Shown: in pieces, positions 6,480-14,384 of the stretch
How positions within the stretch are numbered: position 1 is the first letter of the stretch
Layout: each line of letters begins with the position of its first letter
Assembly: GCA_036379355.1 (NCBI GenBank)
Contig: DASVGV010000095.1
Location: 1-29,630 of the forward strand
Direction: 5' to 3'
Length of the DNA stretch: 29,630 bases
Source of the DNA: CAJCIY01 sp036379355
GTDB taxonomy: Bacteria > Actinomycetota > Actinomycetes > Mycobacteriales > CAJCIY01
Notes under the pieces: generated by a model
The model's database searches: none
What the model was told of the DNA's origin: nothing
The model's input: only the letters and a program-made list of their open reading frames with translations
Program-made: the position numbers and the translations under genes

Positions 6480-8990
6480 TCAGCGGCCGGCGGCCTCGAC
6501 CACGGCAGCCCACCGCTCCAGGACGCTGGCGGCCGACTGCTCCTCGCTGCCCTCGGCCCACAGGTGAGTCACCGCTTCGGCCGGATCCGGCACGACGAGC
6601 GCCCAGGCGCCGTCCGGCTCTACGACCCGCACACCGTCCGTGGTGTCGATCGGCCGGTCACCGGCGGCCTCGACGACGTGCCGCATGACCAGTCCCTTCG
6701 CCGCCCACGGAGTCGGCACCGCTCGCCGCAGCACGGTCGCGGCCGGGATGCGTGCGTCGATCTGGGACAGCGACAGCCGGGTCCGGGCCACCAACCCCAG
6801 CAGTTGCACGAATGCCGCCATCCCGTCGAGCGCCGAGGAGAACGCGGGCACGATGAACCCTCCGCGACCGTCCCCGGCGAAGAGCACGTCCTGCCCGCGC
6901 GCAGCGCGGGAGATGTCGTCGGTCGCCTGCGAGGTCCACGTTATGTCGACGCCATGGAACTGGGTGACCCTCTCGGCCACCCGCGTGGTGGCGACCGGAA
7001 GGGCGATCCGGCCGCTCCGCCGCTCCGCCGCGACCAGGTCCAGCATCACGAGCAGGGCGCGGTCGTCGTGGATGAGGGTTCCCTGCTCGTCCACCAGGGA
7101 GATCCGTTCCCCGACATGGTCGAACTTGACGCCGAACGCCGCGCCCGAGCCGGCGACCAGATCGCCGAGCCGGGCGACGTCGCGCATGTGCACCGACAGG
7201 GTCTCGGTGGGGTTCGCCTCGTCGAGCCGGCCGTTGATCGTGAGTACGTCCACCCCGAGTCGTCCCAGCAAGGTCGGCAGCACCAGCGTGGCCGCACCGC
7301 CGGTGCAGTCCACCACCACCTTCAGCCCTGCCTCGCGCACGCCGCTGACGTCGATGGTGCGCAGCATCTCGTACGCGTACCCGTCGATCGTGCGGGTCGG
7401 TATGGACAGTTCGGCGATCTCACCCGGGAACGCTCGGCGGAACTCCTGCCGACTGAAGACGCGCTCGAGCTTGCGCTGGGTGGCCGGCGACACGTCCGCG
7501 CCGTCCGCGTCCAGGAACACGATGTCGATGCTCTGAGCATCACCGGGGGTGGTCCGCAGCATGACCCCGCCCTGCGCGTCGGACGTGGCGGTCTCGTAAC
7601 GCGTGACCGGGGCCGGTGACACCTCGAGGTCGCGAACATTGATCGCACTCGCGTTCAGCGCGCTGATGACCGCGCGCTTGAACGTGCGGGCCGCCCGCGA
7701 CACGTCGCGCGACGTCGTGACCGTCGCGCCCTTGCGGAGCGTCGTCGCGAACGCGCTCGCGAGGCGAACGACGTGCTCGGGCGTGATCTCGACGTTGACC
7801 AGGCCGGAGATGCCGCGCGGGCCGAACAAGGCCCGCTGACCGCGCGACTCCCAAATGACGCTGGTGTTGACGACCGCGCCCGCCTCGATGGTCTTGAACG
7901 GGTACACCTTCACGTCGTGGGAGAGGAAGGCCTCCTCCTCGATCACGCACTCCTCGCCGACGACGACGCCCTCTTCGAGCCGAGCGGCACGCATCACGTC
8001 GGTGTTCTTGCCGACGACGCACCCGCGCAAGTTGGTCTGGCTGCCCACGAAGACGTTGTCGTGGACGACCGCCCGGTGCAGGAACGCGCCGTCCTTCACC
8101 ACCACGTTGCTGCCGAGCACGGTGAACTCCCGCAACTCGGCGCCCGCTTCGACCTTCGCGTAGCTGCCGATGTACACCGGGCCCTTGATGACCGCATCCG
8201 GATCGACGTCGGCGCCCTCCCCGACCCAGACGCCAGGGGACACTTCAAACCCGTCAATATCAACCTCGACTTGACGGTTCAATACATCGGCCTGAACTCG
8301 AATGTAGCTCTCGTGGGTGCCCACGTCCTCCCAGTACCCGTCTGCCACGTAGCCGTACAGCGGGAAGCCCGCCTCCAGCAGAGCGGGGAACACGTCATGG
8401 CTCCAGTCGACCTGCTCACCCGCGGCGACGTGGTCGAGGACCTGTGGCTCCATGACGTAGATGCCGGTGTTGACGGTGTCCGAGAACACCTGCCCCCACG
8501 TGGGCTTCTCGAGGAACCGCTCGATGCGGCCGTCCTCGCGCGTGATCACGATCCCGAACTCGAGCGGGTCCGGGACCGACTTCAGCGCGACCGTGACCAG
8601 GGCCTGCTTCTCGCGGTGGAAGCGGATGAGGTCCGTCAGGTCGATGTCGGTCAGCGCGTCACCGCTGATGACCACGAAAGGAGCGTCCCGGAGCACCTCC
8701 TCGGCGTTCTTGACGCTGCCGGCGGTTCCGAGCGGCGTCTCCTCGGTCGCGTACGAGAGCCGCATTCCCAGCTCGTCACCGTCGCCGAAGTAGTTGCGGA
8801 CGAGCGCAGCCAGGAACTGCACCGTGACCACGGTCTCGGAGATGCCGTGCCGGCGCACGAGACGGAGCACGTGCTCCATGATCGGCCGGTTGACCACCGG
8901 CAGCAGCGGCTTGGGCTGGTTCGCCGTCATCGGGCGCAGCCGCGTCCCCTCCCCACCCGCCATGACGACGGCCCGCATGCCGACGCTCAC
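6480..8990 (-). CDS. Mannose-1-phosphate guanylyltransferase fused to a degenerate phosphomannomutase-like domain
   Basis: An 836-residue protein. Residues about 5-240 form the nucleotidyltransferase domain (MRAVVMAGGEGTRLRPMTAN, PLGTAGSVKNAEEVL). About 260-385 is a left-handed beta-helix of hexapeptide repeats. About 390-836 has the phosphohexomutase fold. The first part should make GDP-mannose (or a related NDP-sugar) from mannose-1-phosphate, feeding cell-envelope mannosylation. In the mutase part the catalytic TASHNP motif is replaced by RTTPGD (about 479-484) and the DGDxDR metal loop by FDHVGERI (about 623-630), so mutase activity is unlikely. The GTG start at 8988-8990 has GGAGG seven bases upstream and overlaps the phosphatidyltransferase stop by four bases. 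An internal ATG four codons later is the alternative. Confidence 0.88.
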   Translation of the reverse strand: MSVGMRAVVMAGGEGTRLRPMTANQPKPLLPVVNRPIMEHVLRLVRRHGISETVVTVQFLAALVRNYFGDGDELGMRLSYATEETPLGTAGSVKNAEEVLRDAPFVVISGDALTDIDLTDLIRFHREKQALVTVALKSVPDPLEFGIVITREDGRIERFLEKPTWGQVFSDTVNTGIYVMEPQVLDHVAAGEQVDWSHDVFPALLEAGFPLYGYVADGYWEDVGTHESYIRVQADVLNRQVEVDIDGFEVSPGVWVGEGADVDPDAVIKGPVYIGSYAKVEAGAELREFTVLGSNVVVKDGAFLHRAVVHDNVFVGSQTNLRGCVVGKNTDVMRAARLEEGVVVGEECVIEEEAFLSHDVKVYPFKTIEAGAVVNTSVIWESRGQRALFGPRGISGLVNVEITPEHVVRLASAFATTLRKGATVTTSRDVSRAARTFKRAVISALNASAINVRDLEVSPAPVTRYETATSDAQGGVMLRTTPGDAQSIDIVFLDADGADVSPATQRKLERVFSRQEFRRAFPGEIAELSIPTRTIDGYAYEMLRTIDVSGVREAGLKVVVDCTGGAATLVLPTLLGRLGVDVLTINGRLDEANPTETLSVHMRDVARLGDLVAGSGAAFGVKFDHVGERISLVDEQGTLIHDDRALLVMLDLVAAERRSGRIALPVATTRVAERVTQFHGVDITWTSQATDDISRAARGQDVLFAGDGRGGFIVPAFSSALDGMAAFVQLLGLVARTRLSLSQIDARIPAATVLRRAVPTPWAAKGLVMRHVVEAAGDRPIDTTDGVRVVEPDGAWALVVPDPAEAVTHLWAEGSEEQSAASVLERWAAVVEAAGR

Positions 8991-9604
8991 GAAGACACCT
9001 CCAGCATGGTCGTACGACGAGTCAGGCGACGGGCCTGCTCGACGTACAGGGCGCCGGCCCACCAGTAAAGGACGCTTCCCCAGACCGCGAACGCCCAACC
9101 GATGGGGCGCGCGATGGTCGACGGCTCACCGTGACCGGAGCCGAGCAGCAGGAGGGGAAAGGCGTACAGCAGGTTGAACGTGGCCGCCTTGCCGAGGAAA
9201 TGCACCGGCAGGGCCACCACGCCGAGCCGGCGATGCAGCACCGGCACGAGGCTCGCTATCACCAGTTCGCGAGCCACGAGCGCCGCGACGAGCCACACCG
9301 GGATGACGGCCCGTGCCAGCAGCGCCGCCAGCGTGCTGAGGATGTACAAGCGGTCGGCGGCGGGGTCGAGCAGCGTCCCGAGCTTGGACGTCTGCCCGAG
9401 CCGCCGGGCCAGGAAGCCGTCGAGGTAGTCCGTGATGCCCGACACCGCGAGGACGAGCAGTGCCCATCCGTCCGCACGCGGACCGAGCACCAGCCAGAGG
9501 AACAGCGGGACTCCGAGCAGCCGCAGCGAGGACAGCGCGTTCGGGACCGTCAGGATCCGGTCGGTCGCGTCCGACGCGCCTCCCGCATCCGTCTGCGCTC
9601 TCAT
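8987..9604 (-). CDS. CDP-alcohol phosphatidyltransferase family protein (PgsA2/Rv1822-like)
   Basis: A 205-residue integral membrane enzyme. It carries the family signature D-G-x2-A-R-x8-G-x3-D-x3-D exactly: D62, G63, A66, R67, G76, D80 and D84 in DYLDGFLARRLGQTSKLG. About five hydrophobic segments follow, ending LYWWAGALYVEQARRL. Members transfer a phosphatidyl group from CDP-diacylglycerol to an alcohol such as glycerol-3-phosphate or inositol phosphate. The exact acceptor is not certain; the position next to the DUF881 genes matches Rv1822 (PgsA2). The ATG at 9602-9604 has GAGAGG upstream. A longer in-frame reading enters the tRNA gene and is rejected. It is probably co-transcribed with tRNA-Pro, 35 bases upstream. 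Confidence 0.88.
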   Translation of the reverse strand: MRAQTDAGGASDATDRILTVPNALSSLRLLGVPLFLWLVLGPRADGWALLVLAVSGITDYLDGFLARRLGQTSKLGTLLDPAADRLYILSTLAALLARAVIPVWLVAALVARELVIASLVPVLHRRLGVVALPVHFLGKAATFNLLYAFPLLLLGSGHGEPSTIARPIGWAFAVWGSVLYWWAGALYVEQARRLTRRTTMLEVSS

Positions 9605-9638
9605 GCCGCCTCTCGTGCAGGTCCGACGGCCGGTTCCG

Positions 9639-9712
<74 letters not shown>

Positions 9713-9730
9713 CTGCCCGAAGGCCAGCCG

Positions 9731-9758
9731 ACACTACCGCAGGCAGACACGGGTCAGC
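9731..9758 (-). promoter_or_regulatory. Candidate promoter for tRNA-Pro and downstream genes
   Basis: On the minus strand GCTGAC (9753-9758) and TAGTGT (9731-9736) are separated by 16 bases. The predicted start lies about a dozen bases before the tRNA 5' end, as expected for a tRNA promoter. The -35 box overlaps the end of der. Confidence 0.5.
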
Positions 9759-11088
9759 TTGCGCGTCGCCGGCGTTCTTTGATCTTGAGTCGGACATCGA
9801 GGGGCGTACCGGCGAAGCCGAACTCCTCCCGCAGCCGGCGCTCGAGGAAGCGCCGGTAGCCGGCTTCGAGGAAGCCGCTGGTGAAGACCACGAACTGCGG
9901 CGGTCGCACGTCGGCCTGGGTTGCAAAAAGGATCTTGGGTTGCTTGCCCCCGCGGACCGGCGGTGGCGTGGTCGCGACGACGCCCGACAGCCACGCGTTC
10001 AACTGGGCCGTGGGGATGCGCTGCTCCCATCCGGCGAGGGCGGTACGCAGGGCCGGGGCCAGTCGCTCGACGGCTCGACCCGTGCGGGCCGAGATGTTCA
10101 CCTGCGGCGCCCACGCCACCCGGGCCAGGTCGCGCTCCCGTTCACGAACCAGCTGGAGGCGGCGGTCCTCGTCGACCAGATCCCACTTGTTGAACGCCAG
10201 CACCAGAGCGCGTCCGGCCTCGGTCACGCGCGCGATGACGCGCTGGTCCTGCTCGGTCAACGGCTCGCTCGCGTCCAGAAGGACGAGCGCGACCTCGGCC
10301 GCGTCGATGGCTGCCGAGGTCCGCAGGCTCGCGTAGAACTCGGTACCGCTGGCGTTGCCGACCCGGCGCCGCAGCCCAGCTGTGTCGACAAGTTGCCATG
10401 TCTGCCCGCCAACCTCGACCACGGCGTCGACGGGGTCGCGCGTCGTCCCCCCGACGCTGTCCACCAGGGCGCGCTCCTCCCCCGCGAGCCGGTTCAGCAG
10501 GCTCGACTTGCCGACGTTCGGCCGGCCGACCAGCGCGACCCGGCGCGGGCCGTCGGGAGCAACGTCGAGCAGCGCCGGTGTCGCGGGCAGCGCGTCGAGC
10601 AGGGCGTCCAGCAGGTCACCGCTCCCCCGCCCGTGCAGGGCGCTGACCGGATAGGGCTCGCCGACGCCGAGCGACCACAACGCCGCGGCGTCGGCCTCCG
10701 AGCGCTGGTCGTCCACCTTGTTGGCGGCGAGCACCACCTTCTTGCCCGAGCGGCGCAGAACCCGCGCGACGGACTCGTCGGTGTCCGTCGCACCGACCGT
10801 CGCGTCGACCACGAACAGGACAGCGTCGGCCACGGCGATCGCCGCGTCTGCCTGCGCGGCGACGCGGGCCGCCAGCCCGCGCGCGTCGGCCTCCCAGCCA
10901 CCGGTGTCGACGAGCGTGAAGGCGCGACCCCGCCAGGTCGCGTCATAGGCGACGCGGTCCCTGGTCACTCCCGGCACGTCCTCGACCACGGCCAACCGGG
11001 CGCCGAGGACGCGGTTGACGAGTGTGGACTTGCCGACGTTGGGCCGCCCCACCACCGCGACGGTGGGGACGGCCGGCGCGGTGGTCAC
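9754..11088 (-). CDS. der: Ribosome biogenesis GTPase Der (EngA)
   Basis: A 444-residue double GTPase required for 50S ribosome assembly. Both G domains are complete: GRPNVGKS at 14-21 and 188-195, DTGG at 61-64, NKVD at 123-126, then DTAG and NKWD in the second domain. The C-terminal KH-like domain ends ELREEFGFAGTPLDVRLKIKERR (in part), the normal Der terminus. The GTG start at 11086-11088 overlaps the plsC stop by four bases; upstream in-frame codons lie inside plsC in another frame and are not used. It forms the cmk-plsC-der run that is standard in actinobacteria. Confidence 0.97.
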   Translation of the reverse strand: MTTAPAVPTVAVVGRPNVGKSTLVNRVLGARLAVVEDVPGVTRDRVAYDATWRGRAFTLVDTGGWEADARGLAARVAAQADAAIAVADAVLFVVDATVGATDTDESVARVLRRSGKKVVLAANKVDDQRSEADAAALWSLGVGEPYPVSALHGRGSGDLLDALLDALPATPALLDVAPDGPRRVALVGRPNVGKSSLLNRLAGEERALVDSVGGTTRDPVDAVVEVGGQTWQLVDTAGLRRRVGNASGTEFYASLRTSAAIDAAEVALVLLDASEPLTEQDQRVIARVTEAGRALVLAFNKWDLVDEDRRLQLVRERERDLARVAWAPQVNISARTGRAVERLAPALRTALAGWEQRIPTAQLNAWLSGVVATTPPPVRGGKQPKILFATQADVRPPQFVVFTSGFLEAGYRRFLERRLREEFGFAGTPLDVRLKIKERRRRAS

Positions 11089-11726
11089 CGCACCGCACCG
11101 GTTTCGATCATGTGTTGGCGCAGCCGTACGCGGATCTGCTCGCTCACCGCGTCGAGCGCGCGATGCGAATGCTGCTCGGCAGGCATGTCGATGCGGAAGG
11201 GCTCTCCGTACACCAGTCGTACCGGAGCCCGCAGGTGGATGCGGTGGGTGCCCTTCGGCAGGGCTGCTGCCGTCCCCACGCACGACACCGGAACGATCTG
11301 CGCAGCGCTCCGCATCGCCAGCCAGGCGGCTCCCCGGTGGATGTGCAGCATCTCCCCCGTCCCGCGCGTTCCCTCCGGGAAGACGGACACCGCCCCGCCG
11401 GCGTGCAGCTCGGCCAGGCAGGCCCGCAGGGCCGATCTGTCCGGGTGGCCCCGGCGGACCGGGATCTGACCGATGAGGAGGAGGGCCTGTCCCAGCAAGC
11501 CGCCGTACAGCTCGATCTTCGTCAGGGCGCGTACGTGGCGGCGAGCATGGACGACGACCAAGGGACCGTCGAGGAAGCCGGTGTGGTTACCGGCGACGAT
11601 GACCGCCCCGGACGTGGGCAGGCGATCCACGCCTTCGACATCGAGCCGGAAGACCGTGCCGAAGACCCGACGGCCCAGCCAGCTGGCTGCCGTCAAGGCC
11701 CAGGGGCGGTACGGAAGCGACCTCAT
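11085..11726 (-). CDS. plsC: 1-acyl-sn-glycerol-3-phosphate acyltransferase family protein (PlsC-like)
   Basis: A 213-residue acyltransferase. It has the catalytic HX4D motif (NHTGFLD, H48 and D53) and the substrate-binding motif FPEGTRG (116-122), the two signatures of the PlsC superfamily. It likely adds the second acyl chain to lysophosphatidate at the membrane face; other acyl acceptors are possible in this family. The ATG at 11724-11726 overlaps the cmk stop by four bases (ATGA), and its own stop overlaps the der start. The cmk-plsC-der cluster is frequent in actinobacteria and couples lipid, nucleotide and ribosome genes in one transcript. Confidence 0.9.
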   Translation of the reverse strand: MRSLPYRPWALTAASWLGRRVFGTVFRLDVEGVDRLPTSGAVIVAGNHTGFLDGPLVVVHARRHVRALTKIELYGGLLGQALLLIGQIPVRRGHPDRSALRACLAELHAGGAVSVFPEGTRGTGEMLHIHRGAAWLAMRSAAQIVPVSCVGTAAALPKGTHRIHLRAPVRLVYGEPFRIDMPAEQHSHRALDAVSEQIRVRLRQHMIETGAVR

Positions 11727-12457
11727 GCAGAGGCCCGAACCAGGCCGCGCTGCGCGGCGAGCTCGACGACGCGGTCGACGACCTGCTCGATGCCCAGCGT
11801 CGTCGTGTCGATCACCACTGCATCGGTGGCAGGAACGGCCGGGGCCACGGCGCGTGCGCCGTCGATCAGATCCCGACGGTCCAGCCCGGCCCGCACCGCA
11901 CGACGGTCGCTCACCCGGTCCTGAGCCGCGCGGCGACCGGCGCGCGCATCCGCGTCAGCCACCAGCCACACCTTGAGTGGCGCGCGGGGCAGAACGACAG
12001 TGCCGATGTCACGGCCCTCGACGACGCACCCCTCGGTGCGCTGCACCATCGCGCGCTGCCAGGCCACCGCCTGCCTTCGCAGGCCGGCATCGGCGCTGAC
12101 TGCGCTGACGGTACGGGTCGTCGCGTCGTCGCGAATGCGGCCGGTGACGTCGACCGCCGCCAGGCGCACGCTCGCGGCACAGGGGTCGAGCGACATCTGC
12201 AACGTCGGCAGTGTCGCGACAGCGAGTGCCTCGAGGCCGCCCGTAGGGGGCTGCTCGTCGCCGGGCTCGAGCAGCCCAGCCTCGAGCGCCGCGACGGTGA
12301 GCGCGCGGTAGCAGGCGCCGGTGTCGAGGTACGACCAGCCCAGGCGCCCCGCAATCGCCCGCGCCACCGAACTCTTGCCGGCGCCCGACAGGCCGTCGAT
12401 CGCCACGACGTCCGGGGGCGTCCGCCCGACATGGCCGCAGTCGCTCGGGGCTTCCAC
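11723..12457 (-). CDS. cmk: Cytidylate kinase
   Basis: A 244-residue (d)CMP kinase. It shows the P-loop DGLSGAGKSSVARAIAGRLG (K28), the substrate region YLDTGACYRALT, and the lid/CMP-binding segment EGRDIGTVVLP with LKVWLVADADARAGRR. The length is normal. Two GTG codons lie close together (12461-12463 and 12455-12457). I prefer the second because GAGGAG lies five bases before it, while for the first GTG the ribosome site would overlap the codon. It opens the cmk-plsC-der run. Confidence 0.94.
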   Translation of the reverse strand: MEAPSDCGHVGRTPPDVVAIDGLSGAGKSSVARAIAGRLGWSYLDTGACYRALTVAALEAGLLEPGDEQPPTGGLEALAVATLPTLQMSLDPCAASVRLAAVDVTGRIRDDATTRTVSAVSADAGLRRQAVAWQRAMVQRTEGCVVEGRDIGTVVLPRAPLKVWLVADADARAGRRAAQDRVSDRRAVRAGLDRRDLIDGARAVAPAVPATDAVVIDTTTLGIEQVVDRVVELAAQRGLVRASA

Positions 12458-12492
12458 GTCCACTCCTCAGGTCGGCATGCGTCGGCCGTCCC

Positions 12493-12498
12493 AGCGTA
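12493..12498 (-). promoter_or_regulatory. Candidate -10 box (TACGCT) for cmk-plsC-der
   Basis: TACGCT fits TANNNT and lies 35 bases upstream of the cmk start in the 113-bp tyrA-cmk gap. No good -35 box is visible, so support is weak. Confidence 0.3.
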
Positions 12499-12552
12499 GT
12501 CGGGTGTGCCGCCGCATCGGTTGGCACCGGGCCTTTCCGTGCTCACTTCTCG

Positions 12553-12566
12553 CTATGTCGACATAG
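12553..12566. promoter_or_regulatory. Perfect 14-bp palindrome, candidate operator
   Basis: CTATGTCGACATAG is identical to its reverse complement. It is AT-richer than its surroundings and lies four bases after the tyrA stop, about 60 bases upstream of the cmk -10 candidate. It has no GC-rich stem or T-run, so it is not terminator-like; a regulator site is the better reading. No cognate protein is known. Confidence 0.4.
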
Positions 12567-12570
12567 ACAT

Positions 12571-13776
12571 TCAGTCGGTTGGGTCCTCGGTGGCAGGGTC
12601 GGTCGCTGGACCCTCGCCGGTCGCGAGGGCGGCGCGCAGCCGGTCGGCATGGTGGGCCCGGACCGCCATGCTGACCACGCCCGTCGCAGCGTGCGGCGCG
12701 TGATCGACATGCAGGTCTTCGATATTCACGTTCAGCGCTCCCGCCACCTGGAACAGCCGCGCCAACGCGCCGGGGGCGTCATCGACGACGGCGTCCACCC
12801 ACACCCAGCTCGCTTCAGGGTCGGTGGCACCCAGCCGTGGTCGGTCGGGCACCGGCGCCGACAGGTGTTTGGGCGAGATGCGTGCCCGGCCGCGAGCGCC
12901 GTGCTCGACGAGTGCCGTGACGGCGCGGCGCGTGCCGTCGGACGTCGCGAGGGCCGTCTCGACGTCCTGCAAGGCCGCGAGCAGACGGTGCAGGGCCGGG
13001 CGCAGCTCGGCCCGGTTCGCCTCCGCAATGTCGGCCCACAGGGCTGCCGGGCTCGCCGCCACGCGCGTCATGTCCAGCAGAGCCGGACCAGCCACCGCCG
13101 ACGGATCGCCCAACGGCTGTGCCCGCGACGGCTGCTCCCTGCGGCTCGGCCCGCCTGCCGGCAGGCCTGCGGTCGGCGTGAACAGGTCGTCCACGCTGCC
13201 CGCAAGCGCGCTGGCGAGCAGCTGCGGAAGGTGTGAGGTCACCGCGACGACACGGTCGTGCAGCCCGGCGGACAGATGGAGCGATGTCGCGCCGCAGGCC
13301 CGCACGAGGGCTTCGACCCGTGTCAGCGCGGCCGCATCCGCCCCATCCGGGCACACGACCCACGTTCGCCCACGAAACAGCTCGGAGCGTGCTCCGGCCG
13401 GGCCGGACAGCTCGCTGCCGGCGAGCGGATGGCTGGGCACGTACCGCCGCAGATCGCACCCCAGACCTTTGACCTCAGCAAGAGGTCGAGCTTTCACCGA
13501 AGCAACATCCATCACGGTCGCGTCGACGTACAGGCTGAGAGCGCGTTGAACGGATAGAGCTACCGCAGCCGGGGGAACGGCGACACAGACGACATCCGGC
13601 TCCGCCTCGACCCGGCTCCGCCCGCCAAGCCGCTGCTCCAGCGCAGCAACGCGGTCCGGCTGCGTGTCCTCGGCGGTCACGCGCCAGCCGGCCGAGCGGG
13701 CAGCCAGCGCGATGCTGGCACCGATGAGCCCGGCGCCGACGACATGCAGGCGCTCGACATCTCGTGTCATAACCAT
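12571..13776 (-). CDS. tyrA: Prephenate dehydrogenase with C-terminal ACT domain
   Basis: A 401-residue enzyme that oxidatively decarboxylates prephenate to 4-hydroxyphenylpyruvate in tyrosine synthesis. The NAD-binding site is VVGAGLIGASIAL (12-24). The conserved SHPLAGSE (about 115-122) carries the catalytic histidine, and the helical domain continues RVVAVTSHLPQLLA. An ACT domain follows at about 324-385 (WVDAVVDDAPGALARLFQVA), likely for feedback control. About 30 Pro/Gly/Arg-rich residues (199-228) interrupt the helical domain and are unusual. The start is uncertain: ATG at 13776 or 13770, neither with a clear ribosome site. The gene lies between rluB and cmk, as in Streptomyces. Confidence 0.92.
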   Translation of the reverse strand: MVMTRDVERLHVVGAGLIGASIALAARSAGWRVTAEDTQPDRVAALEQRLGGRSRVEAEPDVVCVAVPPAAVALSVQRALSLYVDATVMDVASVKARPLAEVKGLGCDLRRYVPSHPLAGSELSGPAGARSELFRGRTWVVCPDGADAAALTRVEALVRACGATSLHLSAGLHDRVVAVTSHLPQLLASALAGSVDDLFTPTAGLPAGGPSRREQPSRAQPLGDPSAVAGPALLDMTRVAASPAALWADIAEANRAELRPALHRLLAALQDVETALATSDGTRRAVTALVEHGARGRARISPKHLSAPVPDRPRLGATDPEASWVWVDAVVDDAPGALARLFQVAGALNVNIEDLHVDHAPHAATGVVSMAVRAHHADRLRAALATGEGPATDPATEDPTD

Positions 13777-13780
13777 CGGG

Positions 13781-14089
13781 TCAGCAGGCGCCGTCGCCGG
13801 GCCGCCATGCCGCGGGGATCTGCGTGCCGCGCATGGCTGGCGCTCGTCCTCGGCCCCTCTGCCCCGGCACCTGCACGACGCAGGGCCGGAAGCCGGGCAC
13901 GACGTCCACGGTCTCGTCCGGCTGGGGATGGCCCAGGGCGCACGAAGCGCCGACGGCCGGACGTGCGCCGAGAGCTGTCGCCGAGCCGTGGGGACCGCCA
14001 GGACCGCCGTGCCGCACTCGTCCGCGGGCATCGGAGGGTGGCGGCACGAATCCCCGAGGGTGCTCCGGCCCCGCACCGTCGGTGATCAT
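13781..14089 (-). CDS. Unrecognised 102-codon ORF directly upstream of tyrA
   Basis: An ORF of 102 residues that ends four bases before the tyrA ATG. Its ATG (14087-14089) has GAGG five bases upstream. Codon third positions are mostly G or C (about 80% by eye), compatible with a real gene in this genome. The product is rich in Pro, Gly and Arg with four cysteines, has no hydrophobic segment and matches no family I recognise. It could also be non-coding leader of tyrA that happens to stay open, which is common at high GC. In Streptomyces a chorismate mutase gene occupies this position, but nothing here resembles that enzyme. Confidence 0.3.
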   Translation of the reverse strand: MITDGAGPEHPRGFVPPPSDARGRVRHGGPGGPHGSATALGARPAVGASCALGHPQPDETVDVVPGFRPCVVQVPGQRGRGRAPAMRGTQIPAAWRPGDGAC

Positions 14090-14145
14090 CTCGGCCTCAT
14101 TGTTGTCGTCCTGACTCGCCCCGCACGCCGTTCGCCCGGCCGCAC
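14086..14145 (-). CDS. Possible 19-residue leader ORF
   Basis: GTG at 14143-14145 is preceded by AGGAGG, a nearly perfect ribosome site though only three bases away. It encodes 19 residues rich in arginine (V-R-P-G-E-R-R-A-G-R...) and ends in a TGA that overlaps the ATG of the next ORF by four bases (ATGA). No tyrosine or phenylalanine codons are present, so it is not a classical aromatic attenuator. Speculative. Confidence 0.2.
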   Translation of the reverse strand: MRPGERRAGRVRTTTMRPR

Positions 14146-14275
14146 GTACCTCCTGTCGTCCGGACACTAGTCACTTCGTGGCTTGAGCAGCACGCCGACA
14201 CGGCTCCATGACGCTGAAGCGGGAAAGCCGTACGCAGCTTCCGAACTTCATCGACAAGTCTTCAGGCTCCCACTC

Positions 14276-14304
14276 AATGTCGCCTTAGCAATTTAACGAG
14301 TCAA
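14276..14304 (-). promoter_or_regulatory. Candidate promoter for the tyrA unit
   Basis: On the minus strand TTGACT (14299-14304) and GACATT (14276-14281) are separated by 17 bases, in a stretch (about 14220-14310) that is clearly AT-richer than its surroundings. It lies about 190 bases upstream of the 102-codon ORF and about 500 bases upstream of tyrA. This promoter, the two putative ORFs and the rluB hairpin are all I see in the 608-bp gap 13777-14384. Confidence 0.5.
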
Positions 14305-14357
14305 CGCACGCTCAGACGGGTGTCCGCGACGGCCAACCGGCAGGCGCACTCGGACGA

Positions 14358-14380
14358 CCTCGCGACCCGGAAACGCGAGG
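14358..14380 (-). terminator. Hairpin after rluB
   Basis: CCTCGCG and CGCGAGG form a perfect 7-bp stem around a 9-base loop, starting five bases after the rluB stop. No T-run follows, as is common for actinobacterial hairpin terminators. It separates the long upstream unit from the tyrA unit. Confidence 0.5.
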
Positions 14381-14384
14381 GAGC

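Noticed and set aside
8991..9098. 36-residue extension of the mannose-1-phosphate guanylyltransferase
   Set aside because: It lies inside the phosphatidyltransferase gene in another frame, and GGAGG plus a GTGA overlap fix the start at 8990.
13777..14076. 100-residue upstream extension of TyrA
   Set aside because: The extension has no similarity to the family, is Arg/Pro/Ser-rich, and the NAD-binding site expected near the N-terminus starts right after the ATG at 13776/13770.
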